Shown here piece by piece: positions 1 through 7,886 of a DNA stretch of 64,000 nt. Position numbers and translations under genes: made by a program. Source of the DNA: Flavobacterium oncorhynchi (GTDB lineage: Bacteria > Bacteroidota > Bacteroidia > Flavobacteriales > Flavobacteriaceae); the NCBI RefSeq assembly GCF_002217355.1, contig NZ_MUHA01000004.1, positions 41,950 to 105,949 of the forward strand, given 5' to 3'. The notes below the pieces were generated by a model. The model was not told where the DNA came from, made no database searches, and worked only from the letters and a program-made list of their open reading frames with translations. Each line of letters begins with the position of its first letter. Position 1 is the first letter of the stretch.

Positions 1-67
1 TCCATGATATTAAATATTACGTTTTACAAATTTTTGACAAAATTATACCATTTTTTTGAGTGTAAAA

Positions 68-99
68 TTGTATAATTTTGTCTTTTTTAGGTACATTTG
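68..99 (+). promoter_or_regulatory. Bacteroidota-type promoter upstream of the AraC regulator
   Basis: TTG at 68-70, a 21-nt spacer and TACATTTG at 92-99 match the known Bacteroidota consensus (TTG, about 17-23 nt, TAnnTTTG). The expected transcription start lies just after 100, so translation should begin at the ATG at 125 and not at the upstream in-frame TTG at 56. Confidence 0.6.
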
Positions 100-124
100 C
101 AACTTCAATAGATTCTTTAAGATT

Positions 125-970
125 ATGAAAAAAGAAAATTTATATGAACCGTTTACGGTTTCTTTTGAAACATTGGATGAATATCCAGATGTTGGGGATC
201 GCCACAATTTCTTTGAATTGGTTTACATTTTGAGCGGAACGGGAAGACAGTGTATCAATAAAAATATCTTTGAATATGATGCTGGACATATGTTTTTATT
301 GACACCTGAGGATTGTCATAATTTTACTATTGAAACGAAAACGAAATTTTTCTTTTTGAGATTTAATGATATTTATTTGAAGAATTCGAGTCTTCAAAAT
401 GAAAACATTCAGCGTTTAGAATATATTCTGCAAAATGCAAATCATCAACCAGGTTGTATTTTAAAGAATGATGCTGATAAGTGTTTGGTTAAGGTAATGA
501 TCGAAGCGATTTGCCGCGAACACAATGATAAAGATGTTTATAATCAGGAATTGATTCAACAATTGGTAAATACTTTAATCATTATTGTTGCCAGAAATAT
601 TGCGAAATATTTACCGGAACAGGTGAATGTGGGAACTGAAGCTAAAGCAATGGATATTTTACAATATATTCAAACGAATATTTATTATCCTGAGAAAATA
701 AAAGCAGAATCTATAAGTGATTATTTCGGAATTTCGAATACGTATTTAGGACGTTATTTTAAGAAACATGCCGATGAAACGATGCAGCAATATATTAGTA
801 ATTATAAAACAAAACTGATAGAGCATCGTTTGCAATTCAGTGATAAGCGCATTAACGAAATTGCATATGAATTTGGCTTTACGGACGAAAGTCACTTTAA
901 TAAATTCTTTAAAAAACAAAAGGGCAATAGTCCGTCAGAGTTTAGAAAGACGATTCGATTGAGTGCATAA
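125..970 (+). CDS. AraC family transcriptional regulator
   Basis: This 281-residue protein has an N-terminal cupin-like sensing domain (about residues 10-120, with the HNFFELVYILSGTG stretch typical of AraC_binding) and a C-terminal double helix-turn-helix (about 180-278). The end carries the family signature IAYEFGFTDESHFNKFFKK followed by SPSEFRK. It should be a DNA-binding regulator responding to a small ligand. The open frame extends up to a TTG at 56, but the promoter at 68-99 lies inside that extension, so the ATG at 125 is chosen. No neighbour in the window reveals its target; the gene upstream is cut off by the window edge. Confidence 0.9.
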   Translation: MKKENLYEPFTVSFETLDEYPDVGDRHNFFELVYILSGTGRQCINKNIFEYDAGHMFLLTPEDCHNFTIETKTKFFFLRFNDIYLKNSSLQNENIQRLEYILQNANHQPGCILKNDADKCLVKVMIEAICREHNDKDVYNQELIQQLVNTLIIIVARNIAKYLPEQVNVGTEAKAMDILQYIQTNIYYPEKIKAESISDYFGISNTYLGRYFKKHADETMQQYISNYKTKLIEHRLQFSDKRINEIAYEFGFTDESHFNKFFKKQKGNSPSEFRKTIRLSA

Positions 971-1063
971 ACACGGATTTCACGAATTTATACTATTTTT
1001 TTGCTACCGATTACACTGATTAAAAGGATTTTTAATTTTTGATAATTAGTGCAATTCGTGTTT
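969..1063. repeat. imperfect inverted repeat of the ACACGAATTTCACGAATT type
   Basis: The arms at 969-988 and 1044-1063 are complementary at 17 of 20 positions. The element sits between the convergent AraC and NlpC/P60 genes. The same core word recurs at 55426-55476 and, more diverged, at 60253-60322, so it belongs to a dispersed intergenic repeat family. It may act as a bidirectional terminator here. Confidence 0.6.
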
Positions 1064-1825
1064 TTAAATGATTTTTTTGATTACTCTAAGTTTATGAGTG
1101 TGTTTGTTTATTTCGGGATTGTAAATTCCGGTATGATCTAAACGATCGATACGGACTTTTCCACTTGCGTGAATGATATAGTTGTTTTCCATAATGATTC
1201 CCACATGAGTAATGTTTCCTTCATCATTGTCAAAAAAAGCTAAATCTCCGGGTTCACTTTCTTCAATAAAGCTTAAAGGTTCGCCTTCTAGTGCTTGTTG
1301 AGAAGCGTCGCGATGAATTTTGTATCCGTTTAGTTTGTAAACCATTTGTGTAAAACCAGAACAATCTACTCCAAAAGGTGTTTTTCCGCCCCATAAATAA
1401 GGTGCGTTTAGATACATAAAAGCAGTATTTATAAGTGCGCTTTTGGGTTTTATACCGCTGGTTTTTGTTCCTTCAAAATCAAAATTGGAGGTGTTGATTT
1501 CGTTATTGTTTAAAAACGTTAACGAAGCACCAAGCGGAATTGGCAGTAATAAATTGTTTGGAGAAGTGATATAATCAATTAAATCAGCGTTTAGAATAAT
1601 GGCTTCTTTACTTAATTGATTGTAGTTTTCTTCAGAAATTACCTGATATTGTTTTGAATCTACCCAGCCTTCATAATCATCGAACTGAATTTTTATGCGC
1701 GCCCATTGCTTTTGGCGTTCTAAAATTTCGATATGTTCGCCAAACAAAAGTTGTGTAACGATTTCACTTCTGTCGCTAGGCTCAGATCGAACGGGTACTA
1801 TGGCAAGATTGCAAATTCCGAACAT
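1064..1825 (-). CDS. SH3b plus NlpC/P60 cysteine hydrolase (C40 peptidase)
   Basis: The 253-residue protein has an N-terminal bacterial SH3-like region (about 5-60, including WARIKIQFDDYEGWV), a linker, and a C-terminal NlpC/P60 domain (about 125-250). The catalytic Cys155 lies in GVDCSGF, His207 in NITHVGI, and His219 in YIIHASG is a likely third polar residue. Family members cleave the D-gamma-glutamyl-meso-diaminopimelate bond of peptidoglycan stem peptides. No clear signal peptide is visible, so a cytoplasmic recycling role or a non-classical route is possible. It lies 74 bp downstream of the thiolase gene on the same strand and may be co-transcribed with it. Confidence 0.88.
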   Translation of the reverse strand: MFGICNLAIVPVRSEPSDRSEIVTQLLFGEHIEILERQKQWARIKIQFDDYEGWVDSKQYQVISEENYNQLSKEAIILNADLIDYITSPNNLLLPIPLGASLTFLNNNEINTSNFDFEGTKTSGIKPKSALINTAFMYLNAPYLWGGKTPFGVDCSGFTQMVYKLNGYKIHRDASQQALEGEPLSFIEESEPGDLAFFDNDEGNITHVGIIMENNYIIHASGKVRIDRLDHTGIYNPEINKHTHKLRVIKKII

Positions 1826-1899
1826 TTAGGGTAATTTATAAGTTTAAAAAAATTAGGAGTCAAAAGTAGTTAATAACTCCTAATTTAAAGTATTATTAT

Positions 1900-3078
1900 T
1901 TAAGCTCTTTCGATAACAATTGCTGATGCGCCGCCGCCGCCGTTGCAAATTGCAGCAGCTCCGATTTTAGCATTGTTTTGTTCTAAAACATTAATTAAAG
2001 TTACAATAACACGTGCTCCAGAGCAGCCAAGCGGATGTCCTAGTGAAACAGCGCCACCGTTTACGTTTACTTTATCGTTATCAAGATTTAAGATTTTTGC
2101 ATTGGCTAGACCAACAACAGAAAAGGCTTCATTGAATTCGAAATAGTCAACATCTGAAATTGAAACTCCAGCTTTGTCTAAAGCTTTTGGTAATGCTTTT
2201 GCAGGACTTGTAGTAAACCATTTTGGTTCTTGCGCTGCATCTGCATAGCCTTTTATATAAGCTAAAGGTTTTAAACCTAATGCAATTGCTTTTTCTTCAG
2301 ACATTAAAACTAAAGCAGCGGCACCATCGTTTATAGTTGAAGCGTTTGCAGCAGTTACAGTTCCGTCTTTTGTAAAAACAGGGCTTAAAGATGGAATTTT
2401 ATCTAATTTTACATTAGTGTATTCTTCATCTTTATAGAATATAATTGGTTCGCCGCGTCTTTGTGGAACTTCTACGGGAACAACTTCATTATCAAATTTT
2501 CCAGCATCCCAAGCTTTTGCACTTCTTTCATAAGATTGAATAGCAAAGTTATCTTGTTCTTCACGGCTGATTTTGTATTCAGATGCGCATAAGTCAGCGC
2601 AAACTCCCATTGCGTTGTTATCGTAAGCATCTGTTAAACCATCTTTTTGCATTCCGTCCAGCATTGTTGCAGGACCAAATTTGTTTCCAGTACGCATTTG
2701 CACGTAATGTGGAATCAAACTCATGCTTTCCATTCCGCCGGCAACTACGATTTCGGCATCACCGCAAGCGATTGCCTGCGCACCAAACATTACCGCTTTC
2801 ATTCCAGAAGCACAGACTTTGTTAACTGTTGTGGCAGCAACTTCTTCTGATAATCCTGCAAAAAGGGCAGCTTGACGAGCTGGAGCTTGTCCAACACCAG
2901 CTTGGATTACGTTCCCCATGAAAACTTCATCAACTAATTTTGGGTCTAGGTTAATTTTTGAAAGTGCGCCTTTAATAGCGGCAGCGCCTAATTTTGGTGC
3001 GGGTACGGTAGATAACCCACCCATGAAACTTCCGATAGGTGTTCTAACGGCAGAAACAATCACAACTCTTTTGTTCAT
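1900..3078 (-). CDS. acetyl-CoA C-acetyltransferase (thiolase)
   Basis: This full-length 392-residue biosynthetic-type thiolase condenses or cleaves acetyl-CoA/acetoacetyl-CoA. The nucleophile Cys89 lies in NKVCASGMKA, His348 in GHPLGCSGAR and Cys378 in ICNGGGGAS; the NEAF motif precedes the His loop. These positions equal those of the classical Zoogloea-type thiolase. Without a nearby hydroxyacyl-CoA dehydrogenase or HMG-CoA synthase, the pathway (fatty acid oxidation or acetoacetyl-CoA supply) cannot be fixed from context. The gene starts with ATG and ends before the NlpC/P60 gene. Confidence 0.95.
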   Translation of the reverse strand: MNKRVVIVSAVRTPIGSFMGGLSTVPAPKLGAAAIKGALSKINLDPKLVDEVFMGNVIQAGVGQAPARQAALFAGLSEEVAATTVNKVCASGMKAVMFGAQAIACGDAEIVVAGGMESMSLIPHYVQMRTGNKFGPATMLDGMQKDGLTDAYDNNAMGVCADLCASEYKISREEQDNFAIQSYERSAKAWDAGKFDNEVVPVEVPQRRGEPIIFYKDEEYTNVKLDKIPSLSPVFTKDGTVTAANASTINDGAAALVLMSEEKAIALGLKPLAYIKGYADAAQEPKWFTTSPAKALPKALDKAGVSISDVDYFEFNEAFSVVGLANAKILNLDNDKVNVNGGAVSLGHPLGCSGARVIVTLINVLEQNNAKIGAAAICNGGGGASAIVIERA

Positions 3079-3253
3079 TTTCTGTTAATATTAGTTATCT
3101 AGCAAATTTACTGTTTATTTGAATAAATTCAAATTTTGCGTCAATTCGATTGGATTTTAAATTTAAGATGAAATTTTTGTTAATTCTATTCGTTTGATTG
3201 TGAAGTGTTTTAGAAAAAAGATTAAAAAAACTTTAAAAAAAGCGCAAAAATAG

Positions 3254-3284
3254 TTGTGAGATATGGAATGTTGTCTTACATTTG
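3254..3284 (+). promoter_or_regulatory. promoter of the tRNA cluster
   Basis: TTG at 3254-3256, a 20-nt spacer and TACATTTG at 3277-3284 match the Bacteroidota promoter consensus exactly. The start of tRNA-Ser is 32 bp downstream and no other promoter is seen within the cluster, so one transcript probably carries all three tRNAs. Confidence 0.75.
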
Positions 3285-3316
3285 CAACCGCAAAACAGAA
3301 CACGTTTCTTGAGCTT

Positions 3317-3400
3317 GGAGAGGTGCCAGAGCGGTAATGGAGCAGATTGCTAATCTGTCGACGGGTAACCGTCGCCAGGGTTCGAGTCCCTGTCTCTCCG
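3317..3400 (+). tRNA. tRNA-Ser(GCT)
   Basis: A class II tRNA of 84 nt with a GGAGAGG acceptor strand paired to TCTCTCC, a long variable arm (ACGGGTAACCGT) and a GGTTCGAGTCC T-arm. The anticodon loop TTGCTAA gives anticodon GCT at 3349-3351. The discriminator is G and CCA is not encoded. Confidence 0.96.
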
Positions 3401-3415
3401 CTTAAATTTTGCCTT

Positions 3416-3490
3416 CGGGGTGTAGCGTAGCCCGGTTATCGCGCCTGCTTTGGGAGCAGGAGGCCGCAGGTTCGAATCCTGCCACCCCGA
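3416..3490 (+). tRNA. tRNA-Pro(TGG)
   Basis: The acceptor CGGGGTG pairs with CACCCCG. The anticodon stem CCTGC/GCAGG closes the loop TTTGGGA with anticodon TGG at 3451-3453, and the T-arm reads GGTTCGAATCC. The discriminator is A and CCA is not encoded. It starts 15 nt after tRNA-Ser. Confidence 0.96.
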
Positions 3491-3526
3491 CTTTTTTTGA
3501 GAGTTTTTTTATAAAAATCTTATTTT

Positions 3527-3600
3527 GGTTCCATAGCTCAGCTGGATAGAGCAACGCACTTCTAATGCGTAGGTCGAAGGTTCGAATCCTTCTGGGATCA
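3527..3600 (+). tRNA. tRNA-Arg(TCT)
   Basis: The acceptor GGTTCCA pairs with TGGGATC using wobble pairs. The anticodon stem ACGCA/TGCGT closes the loop CTTCTAA with anticodon TCT at 3561-3563. A GGTTCGAATCC T-arm is present and CCA is not encoded. The tRNA is followed after 5 nt by a terminator hairpin, which ends the cluster. Confidence 0.96.
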
Positions 3601-3601
3601 C

Positions 3602-3720
3602 AACAAAAGCCACTCAATTTGAGTGGCTTTTTTGTTTTGTACCATTTATCGAAACCTGAAAATTGTTCTTTTAGAGATCAACACTAAAACCTGTGGACTA
3701 GCAATTAAGTATAAGTATAA
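3602..3720 (+). repeat. diverged direct repeat, left copy, flanking the mod operon
   Basis: Starting in the terminator and running to the hexamer tract, this segment matches 6686-6791 in order: the GCCACTC/GAGTGGC hairpin, ATTTATC with AAAC, TGAAA with TTGTTC, an AAAA(C/T)CTGT word, and AAGTATAAG. The two copies differ by substitutions and small indels. Together they bracket modA to modC. Confidence 0.6.
3606..3633 (+). terminator. terminator of the tRNA cluster
   Basis: The arms AAAGCCACTC (3606-3615) and GAGTGGCTTT (3621-3630) form a perfect stem with a 5-nt loop, followed by more T residues. The same stem sequence reappears after modC at 6690-6714. Confidence 0.85.
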
Positions 3721-3746
3721 GTATAAGTATAAGTATAAGTATAAGT
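3706..3746. repeat. hexanucleotide tandem repeat (TAAGTA, nearly 7 copies)
   Basis: The unit TAAGTA is repeated without error for 41 bp. The corresponding position in the right-hand direct repeat (about 6783-6791) has only about one and a half units, so the tract expanded in this copy. It is the only microsatellite of this kind noticed in the window. Confidence 0.9.
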
Positions 3747-3916
3747 CAATCTGAAAAGAAAATAGTCTACATTTCAAACGGAGAGAAAGGGATCGTTTAA
3801 AGTTATTAGGAAGATTTCGATTATTTGGACTGATAATTTTACTCTTAAAAACAAATTAGATTTTTCTACTCTGCCTTAGAATACTTACTTTTACAATACT
3901 AACAGAACAATTAGAG

Positions 3917-4687
3917 ATGAAAGCTAGTAAAAGACATTTGTTTATTGTAACAGCATTTTTAGTATTGACATTTGGAATTGTACGAGGACAGGAAAAAATT
4001 ACAATTGTAGCGGCAGCCAACTTAAAAATTGCTCTGGACTCGATAAATACCGTTTTTAAAATTCAAAATCCAGGTATAAATACACAGATTACCTATGGCG
4101 CCTCAGGAAAGTTCTTTGAGCAGATTTCTAACAGTGCTCCATTTGATTTATTTTTCTCGGCAGATATGGATTATCCCAAAAAATTGGAAGAGAAAAAATT
4201 GATCGGTTCTAAAATTAAAATGTATGCAACCGGAAAATTGGTGATTTGGAGCAAAAAAATAGATCCGAATAAAAGCAAAATAAACAGCCTTCTAAGCGCA
4301 GATATTCGCAAAATAGCCATTGGAAATCCTGCAACTGCGCCTTATGGAGAAAAAGCAGTTGAAAGTTTGAAATTTTATAAAATTTATGACAAAGTAAAAA
4401 GCAAACTCGTTTTCGGCGATAATATTACTCAAGCCACTCAATTTATCACAACTGGAAATGCCGATATTGGAATCACTGCCTTATCGCTTGTTCTAACTCC
4501 AAATATGAAAAGAGAAGGAGGAAAGTACTATATTATTCCGCAAAAGAGCCATACACCGCTAGAGCAGGGCTGCGTAATTTTGAAAAATGCAAAAGGAAAG
4601 GCCGGTGCGGTCAAGTTTTATAATTTCATATCTTCAAAGAAAGCAATTGCTATTCTAAAGTATTATGGATATGATACAAAAGCATAA
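3917..4687 (+). CDS. modA: molybdate ABC transporter substrate-binding protein
   Basis: This 256-residue ModA-type binding protein captures molybdate (or tungstate) in the periplasm and hands it to ModBC. A signal peptide covers about residues 1-25 (hydrophobic core LFIVTAFLVLTFGIV, then RGQ). The mature start EKITIVAAANLKIALD and the stretch YGASGKFFEQI are typical of the oxyanion-binding pocket. Length and order fit the family. It opens a four-gene operon whose junctions all overlap: its TAA shares one base with the ATG of the next gene. Assignment to molybdate rests on modB, modC and the Mop-domain protein that follow. Confidence 0.95.
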   Translation: MKASKRHLFIVTAFLVLTFGIVRGQEKITIVAAANLKIALDSINTVFKIQNPGINTQITYGASGKFFEQISNSAPFDLFFSADMDYPKKLEEKKLIGSKIKMYATGKLVIWSKKIDPNKSKINSLLSADIRKIAIGNPATAPYGEKAVESLKFYKIYDKVKSKLVFGDNITQATQFITTGNADIGITALSLVLTPNMKREGGKYYIIPQKSHTPLEQGCVILKNAKGKAGAVKFYNFISSKKAIAILKYYGYDTKA

Positions 4688-5091
4688 TGAATATACTAAA
4701 CGGAATCATATCGCAAATTCAATCTCATGAAGGTATTTCGCTCGTGAGAGTACAATCAAATAACGTTACTTTTTCTACAATTGTTCTCGATACACCAGAA
4801 ACGTCTGATTACTTAAAAATAGAGAATCCTGTCAAAATTATTTTTAAAGAAACGGAAGTAGTAATTTCTAAAGATTTAAATCCAAATATTAGTACGCAGA
4901 ATAAACTTTTGTGCCACATTGAATCTATTCACAAAGGAGTGATTTTGTGCCAGATTAATTTGATCAATGAGCAGCAGGTTATAAAATCTATTATAACAAG
5001 AAATGCTTGTGAACAATTAGATTTAAAAGAAAATGATACGGTATTGGCTTTAATAAAAACAAACGAAGTAAGCTTGTCTGCACATGATTAA
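4687..5091 (+). CDS. two-domain Mop/TOBE molybdate-binding protein
   Basis: This 134-residue protein has no signal peptide or membrane helix. It reads as two consecutive TOBE/Mop-like halves (about 1-65 and 70-134), each with the pattern NGIISQIQSHEGISLVRV / LLCHIESIHKGVILCQINL followed by a beta-rich tail with VISKDL and ALIKTNEVSLS. Di-Mop proteins bind molybdate in oligomers and act as storage or buffering proteins, or as detached regulatory domains of ModC/ModE. It overlaps modA by 1 nt and modB by 8 nt, so translation is coupled with uptake. Function is inferred from fold pattern and context. Confidence 0.8.
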   Translation: MNILNGIISQIQSHEGISLVRVQSNNVTFSTIVLDTPETSDYLKIENPVKIIFKETEVVISKDLNPNISTQNKLLCHIESIHKGVILCQINLINEQQVIKSIITRNACEQLDLKENDTVLALIKTNEVSLSAHD

Positions 5092-5758
5092 TTTAGAACC
5101 CATATGGCTTACGGCAAAACTGGCTTTGATTACCACAATAATACTTTTTATTGTGGCAATTCCGCTTTGTTATTGGTTGTCTTATAGCAGGTTTCGGTTC
5201 AAAGCGGTTATTGAAGCCCTGATAAGTCTGCCTTTGGTTTTGCCGCCTTCGGTTTTAGGTTTTTATCTTTTAATAGGTTTTAGCCCAGAAAATGCCTTTG
5301 GAAAATTTTTATCTGATTATTTTGATCTTCGATTGGTGTTTACTTTTCAAGGATTAATTTTAGCTTCGGTTTTATACAGTTTGCCTTTTATGGTAAATCC
5401 TATTTTGTCAGGATTGAAAAATTTGCCGCCTGCACTTCAGGAAGCTTCTTTTACTCTTGGGAAATCAAGGTTTGTAACTGTTACAAAAATTTTACTGCCC
5501 AATATACAAACATCGTTACTTACTGGAATTATAATGACTTTTGCACATACAATAGGGGAGTTTGGCGTAGTTTTAATGGTGGGAGGAAGTATTCCTGAAG
5601 AAACCAAAGTCGTTTCGATTGCCATTTACGAAGAAGTAGAATCGATGAATTATTATAACGCCAATGTCTATGCGGGAATTTTGTTTGTGTTCTCTTTTCT
5701 TATTTTGCTTACTGTTCATTTAATTAATAATAAATCAAGAAAAACTACACTTTATTAA
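5084..5758 (+). CDS. modB: molybdate ABC transporter permease
   Basis: This 224-residue inner-membrane permease has about five or six hydrophobic segments. The cytoplasmic EAA loop, which docks on ModC, is visible as LQEASFTLGKSRFVTVTKILLPNI. HTIGEFGVVLMVGGSIP near the end is a strongly conserved ModB stretch. It starts inside the end of the Mop gene, and its TAA shares a base with the ATG of modC, so all subunits are translationally coupled. Confidence 0.95.
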   Translation: MINLEPIWLTAKLALITTIILFIVAIPLCYWLSYSRFRFKAVIEALISLPLVLPPSVLGFYLLIGFSPENAFGKFLSDYFDLRLVFTFQGLILASVLYSLPFMVNPILSGLKNLPPALQEASFTLGKSRFVTVTKILLPNIQTSLLTGIIMTFAHTIGEFGVVLMVGGSIPEETKVVSIAIYEEVESMNYYNANVYAGILFVFSFLILLTVHLINNKSRKTTLY

Positions 5759-6633
5759 TGATACAGTTTAAAGCCTATAAAATGCTTCAAACCGCTGACG
5801 GCGAACTGCCGTTGGATGTTTCTTTGACTTTTGAAAAAGGTCAGTTTATTGCTATTTATGGTAATTCTGGAGCAGGTAAAACCACTATTCTTAGAATATT
5901 AGCAGGACTTATTGAAGCAGAAAAAGTGCAGATAAAAGTAGGGGATGAAGTTTGGGATGATTCTTTAAAAAAGTTCCATCTTCCAGTTCAAAAACGTTCT
6001 ATAGGATTCGTTTTTCAGGATTTTGCTTTATTTCCGAATCTGACGGTTAAAGAAAATTTGGAGTTTGCGTTATCTAAAAACGATTCAAAGGAAATTGTTA
6101 CTGAATTAATAGAGCTGATGGAATTGGAGTCGCTACAAAACAGTAAACCGCAAAATTTATCAGGAGGACAAAAACAGCGTGTAGCGTTGGCAAGAGCGAT
6201 TGTTCGTAAACCAGAGATTTTGTTGTTAGACGAGCCGCTTTCAGCCTTAGATGATGAAATGCGATTTAAGCTTCAGGATTATATTTTAAAAATTCATCAA
6301 AAATATAAATTAACTACTTTGATGATCAGCCATTCGGCAGCCGAAATTTTTAAACTTTCGGATAAGGTAGTCGTTATCGACAAAGGTAAAATTACTAAGC
6401 AAGGAACGCCGAATGAGGTATTTGCTGAAAAGAAAATAAGCAGTAAATTTCAAATAACGGGAGAAATAATCAGCATTATAAAAAGTGATATTATTTATGT
6501 TGTACAAGTGTCGTCAGGAAATAACATTATAAAAGTCGTCGCGACAGAAGATGAAATTGTAAATTATAAAATAGGGCAAAAAGTGCTTGTGGCCTCAAAA
6601 GCTTTTAACCCAATTATTCAGATTTTATCCTAA
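5758..6633 (+). CDS. modC: molybdate ABC transporter ATP-binding protein
   Basis: This 291-residue ATPase energises ModB. The Walker A motif GNSGAGKTT lies at 35-43, the Q-loop Gln at 87 (FQDFALFPNLTV), the signature LSGGQKQRVALARA from 134, Walker B ILLLDEP from 164, the D-loop SALD after it, and the switch His192. The C-terminal 65 residues (from about 225) form a single short TOBE-like region, less than the two Mop halves of longer ModC proteins. The separate di-Mop protein in the same operon may make up for this. The stop is followed by the hairpin at 6690. Confidence 0.95.
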   Translation: MIQFKAYKMLQTADGELPLDVSLTFEKGQFIAIYGNSGAGKTTILRILAGLIEAEKVQIKVGDEVWDDSLKKFHLPVQKRSIGFVFQDFALFPNLTVKENLEFALSKNDSKEIVTELIELMELESLQNSKPQNLSGGQKQRVALARAIVRKPEILLLDEPLSALDDEMRFKLQDYILKIHQKYKLTTLMISHSAAEIFKLSDKVVVIDKGKITKQGTPNEVFAEKKISSKFQITGEIISIIKSDIIYVVQVSSGNNIIKVVATEDEIVNYKIGQKVLVASKAFNPIIQILS

Positions 6634-6685
6634 AAAAAAAAACGCAGCTGATTAATTGGAATGAAAATGCTCTTTCTAAATTCAT

Positions 6686-6791
6686 AACAAAAGCCACTCA
6701 TATCGAGTGGCTTTTGTTATATATATTTATCAAAACATGAAATTGTTCCTTTTGTTGAATGTAAAATCTGTACAGTGACAAAAAGTATAAG
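6686..6791 (+). repeat. diverged direct repeat, right copy, flanking the mod operon
   Basis: This copy begins with AACAAAAGCCACTCA and ends with AAGTATAAG, matching 3602-3720 block by block with small gaps. It lies 52 bp after the modC stop and stops just before the convergent membrane-protein gene. Confidence 0.6.
6690..6715 (+). terminator. modC: terminator after modC
   Basis: The arms AAAGCCACTC (6690-6699) and GAGTGGCTTT (6705-6714) enclose a 5-nt loop, with A and T runs outside. The stem is identical to that at 3606-3630. Confidence 0.8.
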
Positions 6792-6834
6792 TTTCTTTAA
6801 ATACTAGAATTCTAGTTAATTTAGAATAGTAGTT

Positions 6835-7404
6835 TTAAGAAATGTTTTTTAAGAAACCTAAAAGCTGTATTTCTCTTTTTATTATTCTTACCATAAATAA
6901 TCCAAAAAGCATTAAAAAAACAAATCCGCTTATCACGATATAAAGGTAAAAACCGCTAGACAAATTTTCTTTAAAAACGGGTAAAAGAAATGTAAAACCA
7001 ACAACATAAGTAAGGTAGATTATTGGTGTGCAGATGTAGTGGATTTTTTTTCTCCATTGGTAAAATTGAGAAGCCAATTTACTGTATTCAATTAAGGTCG
7101 TGTCCGTTTTTAAGTTTTCCAATTTTTTCACACTAATCCATTCTAAGAGTACACGAAATAGGAGCATTGTGATCATAATGCACAATCCAAAATTGAATAG
7201 TGTTTGTTTATAAGCACCTACCCAAATATAATAATAGATCAATATTACTGCGGTCAGACTCAAAATTATTCTAGTCCAAAAATGATTGCGTTTAATTTTT
7301 TTAGTGTGAGCCTCAGCTTTTTTAATAATATCTTCGGCTGCTGGCTTTATATTGGATTCTGCTTGCTGATTCCAAATATTTTGTAATTCTTCAAATGTTT
7401 TCAT
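6835..7404 (-). CDS. four-helix membrane protein, candidate anti-sigma factor
   Basis: This 189-residue protein is not recognised beyond its context. A polar N-terminal segment of about 40 residues (MKTFEELQNIWNQQ and on) is followed by four hydrophobic helices at roughly 44-65, 72-94, 123-146 and 152-178. The gene overlaps the 3' end of the ECF sigma gene, the usual place for the cognate anti-sigma factor. The N-terminal segment could bind the sigma factor, but no ZAS zinc motif is visible. The open frame extends to a GTG at 7413, but the ATG at 7404 is the better start. Confidence 0.75.
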   Translation of the reverse strand: MKTFEELQNIWNQQAESNIKPAAEDIIKKAEAHTKKIKRNHFWTRIILSLTAVILIYYYIWVGAYKQTLFNFGLCIMITMLLFRVLLEWISVKKLENLKTDTTLIEYSKLASQFYQWRKKIHYICTPIIYLTYVVGFTFLLPVFKENLSSGFYLYIVISGFVFLMLFGLFMVRIIKREIQLLGFLKNIS

Positions 7405-7885
7405 TTTGTACACATTGAGTTAAACTTTTCTTGATTCGGTGGATTCTAACACGAAGTGTTTCTTCGGTTATTCCTATTACTTTTGATATTTCGGGATATT
7501 CTATTCCGTCTAAAGTCATCAGTATGATCATTTTATTTGTTTCTTCAAGCTTTTGTATGCATTGATACATTTGTTGAAGCTGTTCGTCTTTTTCGTTTGA
7601 GTAGGTTTCTGTAACGAGCTGGGGCAGGCTTTCTGTTCTAATTTCTTTTTTAGAAGATGATTTTCGTAAATAAAGAAGACAAGTGTTTACCGTAATTCTG
7701 TAAATCCAAGTGCTTATGCTGGATTCATTTCGGAATGTGTCTAATTTTTCCCATACCTTAATGAAAATTTCTTGAGCAGCATCAGAAGCCAGTGAAATAT
7801 CTCCACAAAAATAACCTTTGCACAAACGAAACACTTTATTATAATGTTTGTTGTATATATCGTTAAATTGTTCTTTTTCAGCCAC
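7391..7885 (-). CDS. ECF-type RNA polymerase sigma factor
   Basis: This 164-residue sigma-70 family protein has only regions 2 and 4. Region 2 (about 10-75) includes DAAQEIFIKVWEKLDTFRNESSISTWIYRI, and region 4 (about 105-155) ends in the helix-turn-helix YPEISKVIGITEETLRVRIHRIKK. It should redirect RNA polymerase when released by a membrane partner. Its ATG lies one base after the stop of the alpha/beta hydrolase gene and its end overlaps the four-helix membrane protein, so the three genes form one tight operon. No FecR-like anti-sigma or TonB receptor is adjacent, which argues against an iron or PUL sigma system. Confidence 0.92.
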   Translation of the reverse strand: MAEKEQFNDIYNKHYNKVFRLCKGYFCGDISLASDAAQEIFIKVWEKLDTFRNESSISTWIYRITVNTCLLYLRKSSSKKEIRTESLPQLVTETYSNEKDEQLQQMYQCIQKLEETNKMIILMTLDGIEYPEISKVIGITEETLRVRIHRIKKSLTQCVQNENI

Positions 7886-7886
7886 C

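Larger units (their letters stand above)
3601..3916. other. gene-free stretch between tRNA-Arg and modA
   Basis: These 316 bases hold the tRNA terminator, the left direct repeat and the hexanucleotide tract. About 170 bp of AT-rich leader before modA follows, where a TACTTTTA word at about 3886 is only an imperfect -7 box. No small open frame or known riboswitch was recognised. Confidence 0.6.

Noticed and set aside
56..124. N-terminal extension of the AraC regulator from a TTG
   Set aside because: A consensus promoter (68-99) lies inside it, and the extension adds no recognisable domain.
3402..3617. 71-residue leftward frame with RRIRTFDLRIRSALLYPAE and VGVAGFEPAASCSQSRRD
   Set aside because: It is the complement of tRNA-Pro and tRNA-Arg. 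Such translated tRNA sequences are a well-known source of false proteins.
3747..3916. A molybdenum-cofactor riboswitch in the modA leader
   Set aside because: The leader is AT-rich, without the conserved helices of the Moco motif, which is not known from Bacteroidota.
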